In this document: positions 48,658-55,556 of the stretch, piece by piece
Layout of the letters: each line of letters opens with the position of its first letter
How positions within the stretch are numbered: position 1 is the stretch's first letter
Source: Pseudonocardia sp.
Lineage (GTDB): Bacteria; Actinomycetota; Actinomycetes; Mycobacteriales; Pseudonocardiaceae
NCBI RefSeq assembly: GCF_025465255.1
Contig: NZ_JAODNI010000208.1
Location: 1-55,556, forward strand
DNA length: 55,556 bases
Direction: 5' to 3'
Notes under the pieces: generated by a model
What the model was told of the DNA's origin: nothing
Seen by the model: the letters and a program-made list of their open reading frames with translations, nothing else
Database searches by the model: none
Translations under genes and position numbers: made by a program

Positions 48658-49626
48658 ATGCGGATCAAGGGCTGTGTCACGGTGGTGACCGGCGCGTCGA
48701 GCGGCATCGGCCGGGCGACGGCGCTCGCCCTGGCCCGCCGGGGCGCGAGACTCGTGCTCGTGGCCAGGGACGCGGAGGCACTGGGCGTGGTCGCCGTCCA
48801 GTGCACCTCCCTCGGCGGGACGGCCGCGGTGGTGCCGGCGGACGTCACCGACGCCGCTGCCGTGGACCGGGCCGCCGAGATCGCGGTGCAGCGCTTCGGC
48901 CGGGTGGACGCGTGGGTCAACGCGGCCTCGGTCATCGCGTTCGGGTCGTTCCTCGACGTCCCCCTGGCGGACACCCGCCGGGTCCTGGACGTGAACGTGA
49001 TGGGAGCCGTCCACGGCTGTCGGGCGGCCCTGCCCCGGATGATCGAGCGCAACCGCGGCGTCGTCGTCACCGTCTCGTCCATCCTCGGCGTGATCGCCCA
49101 GCCCTACGGCTCGTCCTACGCGATGTCGAAGTTCGCGCTGCGGGGACTCGGGGGGAGCCTGCGCGAGGAGCTCCGGCTGGCCGGTGTGCGGGGGGTCAAG
49201 GTGTGCACGGTCCTGCCGGCCGCCATCGACACCCCCATCTGGCGCGACGCCGCGAACCACACAGGGCGACGAGCGCGCGCGATCCCGCCGGTCTACGCGC
49301 CGGAGCGGGTCGCCCGCATCATCGTGAACCAGATCCGGTTCCCGCGCCGCGAGGTCGTGGCCGGCGGGCTGCTGGGACGGGCGTTGCTGGCGCAGTACAA
49401 GATCTCCCCGGGTTCGGCCGAACGCCTCCTCGCACGTGACGTGGAACATCTAGGCTTCTCCCGGGAGCCCGTCCCGACGAGCCCCGGCAACCTGTACCGG
49501 CCCGCTCGCGGTCCGCGTGAGGTCCACGGTGGATGGCACGGCCGGCGCCGGGAACGCACCAGGCGGCTCCTCGGGCTCGGGGCCCTCGGGGTCCTCTCCG
49601 CCGTCGTCCGCCGGCGGGCGGGATGA
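48658..49626 (+). CDS. SDR family oxidoreductase
   Basis: 322 residues. Cofactor motif VVTGASSGIGRATALALARR, then VNAASV in place of NNAG, catalytic Ser in VTVSSILGVI, and Tyr/Lys in YAMSKFALRGL. The C-terminal extension after residue 230 is longer than in classical SDRs and very Arg-rich (GWHGRRRERTRRLL), typical of actinobacterial DltE/DhrS7-like reductases that associate with membranes. ATG 48658 follows a GGGGTACTGCCGGGGC stretch. It lies 46 bp ahead of the SRPBCC gene and may be transcribed with it. Confidence 0.87.
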   Translation: MRIKGCVTVVTGASSGIGRATALALARRGARLVLVARDAEALGVVAVQCTSLGGTAAVVPADVTDAAAVDRAAEIAVQRFGRVDAWVNAASVIAFGSFLDVPLADTRRVLDVNVMGAVHGCRAALPRMIERNRGVVVTVSSILGVIAQPYGSSYAMSKFALRGLGGSLREELRLAGVRGVKVCTVLPAAIDTPIWRDAANHTGRRARAIPPVYAPERVARIIVNQIRFPRREVVAGGLLGRALLAQYKISPGSAERLLARDVEHLGFSREPVPTSPGNLYRPARGPREVHGGWHGRRRERTRRLLGLGALGVLSAVVRRRAG

Positions 49627-49672
49627 CCCGCCGGCGTCCTTCCGTCCGACGTCACCGCCCGAGGGAGCGAAC

Positions 49673-50116
49673 ATGATCGAGGTCAGTCGCGTGATCCCGA
49701 CCGATCCGGACCGGGTCTTCGCGGTCCTTGCCGACGGTTGGTCCTATCCACTGTGGGTCGTCGGCGCGACGCACATGCGCTCGGTCGACCCGGACTGGCC
49801 CGCGGTCGGGTCGAAGCTGCATCACAGCGTCGGAATCTGGCCCCTGCAGATCGAGGACAGCACGGAGGTCCTCGCGGTCGAGCCCGGGCGGATGCTCGAA
49901 CTCCACGCCCGGGCCTGGCCCGCGGGAGCGGCCCGTGTCCGGATCACGCTCGACCCCGTTCCGGAGGGGACGCTGGTGACGATGGCCGAACGGAGCGAGA
50001 GCGGCCCCGCCCGGCTCGTCCCGTGGCCGATCGAGTCGTACCTGCTCAAGCTCCGCAACACCGAGTCCCTGGAGCGGTTGGCCGAGGTGGTGATGAACCG
50101 GGGCCCCGTGAAGTGA
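49673..50116 (+). CDS. SRPBCC (START-like) family protein
   Basis: 147 residues with the polyketide-cyclase/START-like pattern IEVSRVIPTDPDRVFAVLAD, then MRSVDPDWPAVGSKLHHSVG, EPGRMLELHARAWPAGAARV and TLVTMAERSESGPAR. These proteins form a hydrophobic cavity for lipids or polyketides; the ligand is unknown. ATG 49673 has GAGGGAGC upstream. The 189 bp to the next gene carry no further ORF with support. Confidence 0.82.
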   Translation: MIEVSRVIPTDPDRVFAVLADGWSYPLWVVGATHMRSVDPDWPAVGSKLHHSVGIWPLQIEDSTEVLAVEPGRMLELHARAWPAGAARVRITLDPVPEGTLVTMAERSESGPARLVPWPIESYLLKLRNTESLERLAEVVMNRGPVK

Positions 50117-50305
50117 GATCCCGAATGGTCGGGGCGAGTTCTCCCGAGGCGATGGCGGAGCATTCGCTGAGTCGCCGAGAACGATTTCACCGCCCTCCCG
50201 GGAAAGCAGCGGAACGGGCCGTCGCGTGTTCCCGCAGGGCTTTCCACGTATCTGCGGCAGGGCCGTAGAGGCCCGGGAGCCGCCCGCGCGCCTCCCGGGC
50301 GAGGC

Positions 50306-51287
50306 TCAGCGGTTGCGGCCGTGCTCGAGCCCGGAGGTGTCGATCTCCTCCTTGCGGACCTCGCCGGAGACCTCACGCTCCTCGGTCACGGTCTCCTTGC
50401 CCAGCCGGACCCGCTCGACGGGCACGGCCTCGGACTCGGTGACCGGGCGCTCGGCGTGCAGCGTCACCTCGTGCTCCTCCTCCGAGATCGACGGCCGTCG
50501 ACGGCCCGGCCGACGTTCCCGTCGGTGATCGGCTCTCGCTCGAGGCGGACCTCCTCGTGCGACACGGGCACCGTCTGCGTCACGTTCTCGGTGACCACGT
50601 ACTTGCGCAGCCGCGCGCGCCCGGCCTCGGTCCGCTCGGTGCCCACGTGCAGCCGCTCCTCCGAGCGGGCCATCGCGTCGTCGGTGGTCGGGCCGGAGGT
50701 GTCGTGTCCGACCGCACCGGGCTCGTGACCGGCGGTCCTGCCGGCCTCGACGCCCTCCCTACGGTCGGCGCCGCGGCTCCGGTCCACGTCCCCGGCGACG
50801 CCGCCCCGGGGCGGGCCGGCCACGCCGTCCTCGACACCCTCCGCACCGAGCGCGACCTCGTCCCGCTCACCGCGGTCGTCCTCGATCCTCTCGTGCCGGC
50901 CCTCGGGGTGCCGGCCGCGCAGCGGGCCTCCCCCGGCGCCGCCGCCCACCTGTGCGGTCACCGTGTCGCCGCCGTACGGGATGCCGTAGTGCTCGAACAG
51001 CTCGATCTCCTGCTGCGGGCTCAGCTCCCGGTCGGGGTCGTGGTGCGGCGCCCCCTTGAGGGCGTCCTTGTCGAACGGCACCCGCAGCTCGTCGCCGGAC
51101 ACCTCCGCCGTCGCCAGCGGCACCAGGGAGATGTGGGTCCCGAACAGGCCGCTCTTCACCGCCGCCCATTCCGGGCGCTGGGTCTCGTTGTCGAGATAGA
51201 CGCCGTCGACCTTCCCGAGCTTCTCCCCGCCTCGCCCGGTGACGGTGAGCCCGTGGATCGCGGTCGGGTCCTGGATGTTCGCAGCCA
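50306..51287 (-). pseudogene. PRC-barrel / DUF2382 (YsnF-like) stress protein with a frameshift
   Basis: From ATG 51287 the protein has an N-terminal PRC-barrel (IHGLTVTGRGGEKLGKVDGV, WAAVKSGLFGTHISLVPLAT) and a DUF2382 region (LRKYVVTENVTQTVPVSHEE, VRLEREPITDGNVGRAVDG). At about 50494-50497 the frame breaks and stops at 50464. One missing base in GGCCG would restore the frame and read straight on as SISEEEHEVTLHAERPVTES, VPVERVRLGKETVTEEREVS and EEIDTSGLEHGRNR to a stop at 50306, the normal DUF2382 end. The break sits in the palindrome GGCCGTCGACGGCC, so a true deletion or a sequencing error is possible. YsnF-like proteins are general-stress proteins. Confidence 0.8.
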
Positions 51288-51567
51288 TGTACACGTTCTC
51301 CTTTTCCGCCCGTCGTCTCGTCGCCGACGACGGGATCGCGTCCGGAAATCGGACGATGCCGAGGAATAGCCCGGCGACATCGGCCCACACCTGCCGGCAC
51401 ACATTTCCTGGAGCTATTTTTCGCGGGTTTCGCGGGTTCGCGGCGGTCGGGGGCGGGGACGCTGCGGGCCGCAGGCCCACGGGCCGGCGAGTGGATCACC
51501 GCGGGCCTTCACCCCGCGAATCGGACGGATCCGGCATGGTGCGGGGCAACGGGTGGTAGCCCGCACC

Positions 51568-51705
51568 ATGACCGAACCACGCGACGATCCGGACACCGAG
51601 ATCCTGACCGGCGACGGCCCGGGGAGCGACAGCGGGGAGGGCCCGGACAGCGACGCGGGCGAGGGTCCCGGCAGTGCCGGTGGTGAGGGCCCGGGCAGCG
51701 TCTGA
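51568..51705 (+). CDS. Small acidic Gly/Ser repeat protein
   Basis: 45 residues, MTEPRDDPDTEILTGDGPGS followed by near-repeats of GEGPGS/DSDAGEGPGS. Entirely hydrophilic and acidic, probably disordered. The ribosome site is weak (GGGTGG). It resembles other short acidic proteins near stress genes in actinobacteria, but no family could be named. Bases 51288-51567 before it carry the promoters of the flanking divergent genes. Confidence 0.4.
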   Translation: MTEPRDDPDTEILTGDGPGSDSGEGPDSDAGEGPGSAGGEGPGSV

Positions 51706-51832
51706 CGAGCCGCGCCCAGCGCGGTGTCGCTGCACGGACACGTCGGCGGGAGTGCTCCGTTCGTGCCGACGGAGCACTCCACAGCGATTCCGCGCGCGGG
51801 GCGGACCCGCCGGGAGATCCGCGGAACGGCCC

Positions 51833-52387
51833 TCAGGCCTTGCGGGCCGCCTCCGTCTCGGTGTTCGCGCCCCCCGTACGCAGGGTGCCGTCGGTGTTCT
51901 CCAGGTGGGCGCGGACGAACCACTGGAACTGCTCGAGGTCACCGGCCTGGCCGATGAGCAGGTCCTGGGTGACCGGGTCGGGATCCTCGGTCTTCGCGAT
52001 CGCGTCCCGGTGTTCGGCGATGACGCCCGTGTACACGAGGTCCAGGGCCCCGAGGTGGGCGATCGCGTCGTCACGTCCGATCGAGTAGTCGTCCCAGCTC
52101 CGAGCGGCGACCAGGGCGCCGGGCGTACCGCAGGGCGAGCCCCCGAGGGTCGCGATGCGCTCGGCCACGTCGTCGACCATCTCCCGGACGCCGTCGACCT
52201 GCGGGTCGAGCATCGTGTGCACGGCGATGAAGTTCGGGCCGATCACGTTCCAGTGCGCGTGCTTGAGGGTCAGCGCGAGATCGTTCAGCGCGTTCAGCCG
52301 ACCCTGCAGGATGTCGATGACGACGGCGGCGTCCTTCTCCTCCATGCCGGGGACGGTGTAGCTCACGGAACGTGATTCGGTGCTCAT
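51833..52387 (-). CDS. dps: Dps family DNA starvation/ferritin-like protein
   Basis: 184 residues. The ferroxidase region reads LKHAHWNVIGPNFIAVHTML, then DGVREMVDDVAERIATLGG, giving the His, Asp and Glu ligands of the Dps subunit-interface iron site. A long helix DLEQFQWFVRAHLEN follows. Dps dodecamers store iron and bind and protect DNA in stress and stationary phase. The C-terminal tail (ARKA) is short and basic. ATG 52387 has AAAGG about 8 nt upstream. Its neighbours are other stress-type genes. Confidence 0.94.
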   Translation of the reverse strand: MSTESRSVSYTVPGMEEKDAAVVIDILQGRLNALNDLALTLKHAHWNVIGPNFIAVHTMLDPQVDGVREMVDDVAERIATLGGSPCGTPGALVAARSWDDYSIGRDDAIAHLGALDLVYTGVIAEHRDAIAKTEDPDPVTQDLLIGQAGDLEQFQWFVRAHLENTDGTLRTGGANTETEAARKA

Positions 52388-52706
52388 CGCGGACCTTTCT
52401 GACGGTCGTTCGCAGGGTGCTCAGGAGGACACCGGCCGGCCCGCGGATCGCCGGGTCGAGCCGGATGTTCGCAGCGGGCACCCCGGCCGGGGTCTCCACC
52501 GCACGGAGGGCCCACGAGGCGTGCTCGGTGCGCTCGGGGCCACGAAGCGCTGGTACCACCCGAGGTGCCGCACTAATCCCCCGAAGGCTCCCCGGCTCCG
52601 CCGGAGCACCCGGTGCTGCGCAGTCTCCCGCGCGCAGTTGCTCCGGCCGTCCGGAGTAAACCGCCGGCCGGCGGGTACCCGGCGCTCACACCGACGGAGG
52701 CCCCCC
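52388..52706. other. Intergenic region between dps and a small acidic gene
   Basis: 319 bp containing the promoters of the divergent dps and 52707 genes. No convincing gene or hairpin was seen; open frames here are antisense readings without protein-like features. Confidence 0.5.
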
Positions 52707-52862
52707 ATGAGCACCCCCGAGCACGACGATCCGGACGAGGATCGGACACCCGAACGCCTTCCCCCCGAGGTCCAGGCCGAGGGCGAGGACCCGGCCGAGC
52801 CCATGGCCATGCCCCGCCCCGGCGCGCCGAGCCAGCCGATGGAACCGGACGAGGGCAGCTGA
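52707..52862 (+). CDS. Small acidic proline-rich protein
   Basis: 51 residues: MSTPEHDDPDEDRTPERLPP and a tail MAMPRPGAPSQPMEPDEGS. Strongly acidic, Pro-rich and without hydrophobic segments, so probably disordered. The start is well supported by GGAGG 7 nt before ATG 52707. Family unknown. Confidence 0.55.
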   Translation: MSTPEHDDPDEDRTPERLPPEVQAEGEDPAEPMAMPRPGAPSQPMEPDEGS

Positions 52863-52987
52863 CGCGGCCTCGGTCGCCTCGGCGCTGCGCAGCCTGCGAT
52901 GGCTGGAGTTCGTGGCGGGACGAACCGGTCGTCCGCAGCTGGTCCGGTCGCGGCTCGGGCAGCCCTTGCTTCGCCGAGGAGAAGTCG

Positions 52988-53230
52988 ATGTCGGTTCACG
53001 ACAACGCTTCACGACCCGCCGTCGCCGTGCCGAACGGTGTCGCCGCGGAGTTCCTCGTGCTGGCCCACGAGCTCCTCGACGTCTCGACCGTCCACGAGGT
53101 CCTGGACCGCGTCATCGTCGCGGCGGCGAAGGCCGAGCTGGAGAAGGCGCAGCTGACCGAGGCGCTGCGCAGCCGCGACGCCATCGGCCAGGCCAAGGGG
53201 GTCCTCATGGAGCGCCGAGCCGACATCTGA
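52988..53230 (+). pseudogene. GAF-ANTAR regulator remnant with internal deletion
   Basis: 80 codons from ATG 52988. The first part (FLVLAHELLDVSTVHEVLDR) is the beginning of a GAF domain, as in actinobacterial GAF-ANTAR antiterminators. The second part (ALRSRDAIGQAKGVLMERRA) is the beginning of the ANTAR RNA-binding domain. Nearly all of the GAF domain is missing between them, and the ANTAR domain stops at 53230 before its second and third helices. The simplest reading is an internal deletion plus truncation; it is unlikely to bind RNA. A GGAGAAG site precedes the ATG. Confidence 0.65.
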
Positions 53231-53277
53231 CCGCGGCCGGGGCCGGTTGCCCGCGCGCCCGCCGGGTAGCCCCGGGC

Positions 53278-53727
53278 ATGGAACGAGCGTCACGGGCGAA
53301 CCTGGTCTCCGGGATCCTGCTCGGCCTCGGTGTCGTCGCGTTCGTCGACGAGACGGTGTTCCACCAACTCCTGCACTGGCACCACTTCTACGACCGCTCG
53401 ACGACCGGGGTCGGCCTGGTCTCCGACGGCCTGTTTCACGCCTTCAGCTGGTTCGCCACCGTGGCGGGCCTGTTCGGGGCCGCCCGCCTGCTCCGGGACC
53501 GCGCATTCCACGGCCGGCGCTTCCTCGGCGGCCTGCTCGCGGGCGCGGGGTTCTTCCAGCTCTACGACGGGATCGTGCAGCACAAGCTGCTCGGGCTCCA
53601 CCAGATCCGCTACGGGGTCCCGCTCCTCGGCTACGACCTGGCCTGGAACATCCTGGCGGCGGGGATCCTGGTGGCGGGCGTGCTGCTCGTGTACACGACC
53701 CGTCCACGCTCGCGGGCCGCGACGTGA
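53278..53727 (+). CDS. DUF2243 membrane protein
   Basis: 149 residues with four hydrophobic helices (SGILLGLGVVAFVDETVFHQ, FSWFATVAGLFGAARLL, FLGGLLAGAGFFQLYDGIVQ and WNILAAGILVAGVLLVY). Histidines and Asp in VFHQLLHWHHFYD and QLYDGIVQHKLLGLHQIRYG are conserved family features and look like metal ligands. DUF2243 genes are commonly paired with ctaG-like genes, as here: the stop overlaps the next GTG (GTGA). A link to copper or heme-copper oxidase assembly is inferred from that pairing. Confidence 0.85.
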   Translation: MERASRANLVSGILLGLGVVAFVDETVFHQLLHWHHFYDRSTTGVGLVSDGLFHAFSWFATVAGLFGAARLLRDRAFHGRRFLGGLLAGAGFFQLYDGIVQHKLLGLHQIRYGVPLLGYDLAWNILAAGILVAGVLLVYTTRPRSRAAT

Positions 53728-54506
53728 ACCACCACCACGTCGGGCTCGTCCCTGACGGGACCGTCCAGGTCCTGCTGCCGGCCTGTGCGCTCGCCGGCTG
53801 GCTCGTCGCCGTCCGCGCCGCTCGCCGCCGCGGCCGGACCTGGCCCGCGACACGGACCGTGTCCTGGTCCCTCGGGCTGGCGTGCGCCGGAGTCGCCGTC
53901 GCCGGTCCCCTGGCCGCCGCCGGGCACGCGGACTTCCGGGCGCACATGACCGGTCACCTCCTGCTCGGGATGCTGGCCCCGCTGCTGGTGGTCTCGGCGC
54001 GGCCGGTGACGCTCGCCCTGTGCGCCCTCCCGGCACGGGACGCCCGCCGCCTCGCGGAGGTGCTGCGGTCGAGACCCGTCGCGATCCTCACCCATCCCGT
54101 CGTCGCCGCCGTCCTCGACGTCGGCGGGCTCTGGGTGGTCTACCGGACCGGGCTCTACCCGGCCGCGCACAGCCCGCTCGTCCAGGCGCACGTGTTCCTC
54201 GCCGGGGCGCTGTTCACGGCCTCGGTCGTCGGTCGCGACCCTGCCCCGCACCGCGCCGCGCTCGAGGTCCGGGCCGCGGTGCTCGTGGGCGTCATGGCCG
54301 CTCACGGGATCCTCGCCAAGTCCCTGTACGCCGGACCGCCGACGGGGGTCCCGGCCGCCCGGGCCGAGGCCGGGGCCCAGGTCATGTACTACGGGGGCGC
54401 CGTCGTCGAGCTCGCGCTGCTCGTGCTGCTGGGCGTCGAGTGGTACCGGTGGACGGGCCGGCGCACTCGGCATACGCCGATCCGACGGGTTCGTGCGCGA
54501 GGGTGA
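53724..54506 (+). CDS. ctaG: CtaG-type cytochrome c oxidase assembly protein
   Basis: 260 residues with about seven membrane helices. FRAHMTGHLLLGMLAPLLVV, LTHPVVAAVLDVGGLWVVYR and HVFLAGALFTASVVG are the signature blocks of the caa3-CtaG family (PF09678), thought to help copper insertion into terminal oxidases. Conserved His residues lie in these helices. The GTG start overlaps the DUF2243 stop, so the two are translated together. The C-terminus is a short basic tail. Confidence 0.87.
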   Translation: MNHHHVGLVPDGTVQVLLPACALAGWLVAVRAARRRGRTWPATRTVSWSLGLACAGVAVAGPLAAAGHADFRAHMTGHLLLGMLAPLLVVSARPVTLALCALPARDARRLAEVLRSRPVAILTHPVVAAVLDVGGLWVVYRTGLYPAAHSPLVQAHVFLAGALFTASVVGRDPAPHRAALEVRAAVLVGVMAAHGILAKSLYAGPPTGVPAARAEAGAQVMYYGGAVVELALLVLLGVEWYRWTGRRTRHTPIRRVRARG

Positions 54507-54796
54507 CCGGGTGGACTCCGCCGGGCGGATGGTCGCCCACGACGAGGGTTCGCGCAGCACGTCGGCCTCGGCGCGTTCTCCGGTGCGAGCCAGCTGCGCC
54601 GTCAGGGAGCCCTCGTCGAGGTGGCGAAGGTCGACCTCCACAAGAGCCCCGCGTAGCCGATCCGGGCATCCGTAAACCTCCGGCGGCCGGTTCTCCCGCT
54701 GTGGCGATCGTCGCGCCGCCCTGGGTCGCGGGCCGTGGGCCCAGTCGATACAAAGACGTGCTCGCAGCTCCGTGGGCGTTCGTCGTGGAGGTCGCT
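54507..54796. other. Intergenic region before glgX
   Basis: 290 bp. The + strand frame ending at 54656 reads GFAQHVGLGAFSGASQLRRQ and ALVEVAKVDLHKSPA, which looks protein-like but has no start in frame. It may be the end of a decayed gene. The remainder should hold the glgX promoter. No hairpin was noticed. Confidence 0.35.
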
Positions 54797-55556
54797 TTGC
54801 ACATCTGGCCCGGCTCGCCCTACCCGCTCGGCTCGTCGTTCGACGGCGGCGGTACCAACTTCGCGATCTTCTCCGAGGCCGCCGAGCGCATCGAGCTCTG
54901 CCTGTTCGACTCCGACGGCACCGAGACCCGCCTCGACCTCCCGGAGCGCAACGGCCTGGTCTGGCACGGGTACGTGCCCCGGGTGTGGCCCGGTCAGCGC
55001 TACGGCTACCGCGTGCACGGCCCCTACGAGCCGGCCGCCGGGCTGCGCTGCAACCCGTCCAAGCTGCTGCTCGACCCCTACTCGAGGGCTATCGACGGCC
55101 GGATCGAGTGGGGCCAGGCCCTGTTCTCCTACGACTTCGGGGACCCGGACTCCTTCAACGACGAGGACTCCGCGCCGCGGATGATGAAGTCGGTCGTCAC
55201 CAACGACTTCTTCGACTGGGCCGACGACCGGCCGCTGCGCATCCCCTACAACGAGACGGTGATCTACGAGGCGCACGTCAAGGGCATGACGATGCGCCAC
55301 CCGGACATCCCGGAGGACGTGCGCGGCACCTACGCCGGGATCTCGCACCCGGCGATGATCAAGCATCTGAAGAAGCTCGGGGTCACCGCGATCGAGCTCA
55401 TGCCCGTGCACCAGTTCGTCGACGACTCGACCCTGCAGGACAAGGGCCTGTCGAACTACTGGGGCTACAACACCATCGGCTTCTTCGCCCCGCACAACGG
55501 CTACACCTGCTTCGGCACCCGGGGTGAGCAGGTTCAGGAGTTCAAGACGATGGTCC
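54797..55556 (+). CDS. glgX: Glycogen debranching protein GlgX (3' truncated)
   Basis: 253 codons to the window edge. The first 130 residues are a CBM48-type domain (SPYPLGSSFDGGGTNFAIFS, GYVPRVWPGQRYGYRVHGPY, GLRCNPSKLLLDPYSRA). The glycoside hydrolase family 13 barrel then begins (VIYEAHVKGMTMRHPDIPED, LGVTAIELMPVHQFVDD, LSNYWGYNTIGFFAPHNGY). GlgX hydrolyses alpha-1,6 branches of glycogen or maltodextrin. TTG 54797 (HIWPGSPYPLG follows) is chosen because GGAGG lies 5 nt before it; GTG 54785 overlaps that site. The catalytic Asp/Glu residues lie beyond the window. Confidence 0.92.
   Translation, partial: MHIWPGSPYPLGSSFDGGGTNFAIFSEAAERIELCLFDSDGTETRLDLPERNGLVWHGYVPRVWPGQRYGYRVHGPYEPAAGLRCNPSKLLLDPYSRAIDGRIEWGQALFSYDFGDPDSFNDEDSAPRMMKSVVTNDFFDWADDRPLRIPYNETVIYEAHVKGMTMRHPDIPEDVRGTYAGISHPAMIKHLKKLGVTAIELMPVHQFVDDSTLQDKGLSNYWGYNTIGFFAPHNGYTCFGTRGEQVQEFKTMV

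Noticed and set aside
1..55556. CRISPR arrays, insertion sequences, prophage genes or rRNA
   Set aside because: No regularly spaced repeats, transposase, integrase, phage structural genes or rRNA sequence were recognised.

Overview
The window comes from a high-GC actinomycete, most likely a member of the Pseudonocardiaceae. The evidence is: extreme G/C at third codon positions; frequent GTG and some TTG starts; an Lsr2 nucleoid protein; a Cvn-type 'conservon' signalling operon; and the uppP / phosphatase / DUF3090 / kinase-like / DUF5703 block that mycobacteria share. The genus is an inference. No insertion sequence, prophage, CRISPR array or rRNA was seen. There is one tRNA, tRNA-Leu(GAG). 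Both ends cut genes: a cation diffusion facilitator at the left and glgX at the right.

Layout. 1-9.5 kb: central metabolism and membrane genes (CDF transporter, glpD, ABM protein, threonine-dehydratase-like enzyme, flavoprotein, two small membrane proteins, HAD phosphatase, gnd with a strong hairpin, and a frameshifted ORF). 9.7-19 kb: a LigB-type dioxygenase, the conserved actinobacterial cassette (kinase-like protein, DUF3090, histidine phosphatase, uppP), an aldo/keto-reductase fold lacking catalytic residues, DUF5703, a quinone reductase/SDR/M20 peptidase run, and tRNA-Leu. 20.9-30.2 kb: an eight-gene, tightly coupled operon built on a conservon. It encodes a CvnA sensor kinase, CvnB roadblock protein, a CvnC protein split by an inserted FAD oxidoreductase, CvnD GTPase, a benzoylformate-decarboxylase-like ThDP enzyme, an orphan NMT1-type binding lipoprotein, a small protein and a carboxypeptidase-regulatory-like repeat protein. 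30.4-33.4 kb: a ferredoxin-reductase fusion coupled to a cytochrome P450.

33.4-40.4 kb: rnhA, then a five-gene Rieske oxygenase catabolic operon (ADH, oxygenase, unknown, reductase, MFS) divergent from an IclR regulator. Two tandem palindromes lie in the shared promoter. 40.4-46.7 kb: a rifamycin-phosphotransferase-like protein, a canonical aldo/keto reductase, an orphan histidine kinase and a secreted phosphoesterase. 46.7-54.5 kb: lsr2, a decayed stretch, cinA, an SDR, an SRPBCC protein, a frameshifted PRC-barrel/DUF2382 stress protein, dps, small acidic proteins, a GAF/ANTAR remnant and a DUF2243-ctaG pair. The right end is the start of glgX.

The most unusual object is the extended conservon. 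A flavoenzyme has been inserted inside the CvnC fold, and a ThDP decarboxylase, a solute-binding lipoprotein and probably a P450 system sit with it. This suggests a signalling complex in which oxidation or decarboxylation of a small molecule is joined to a small-GTPase switch.
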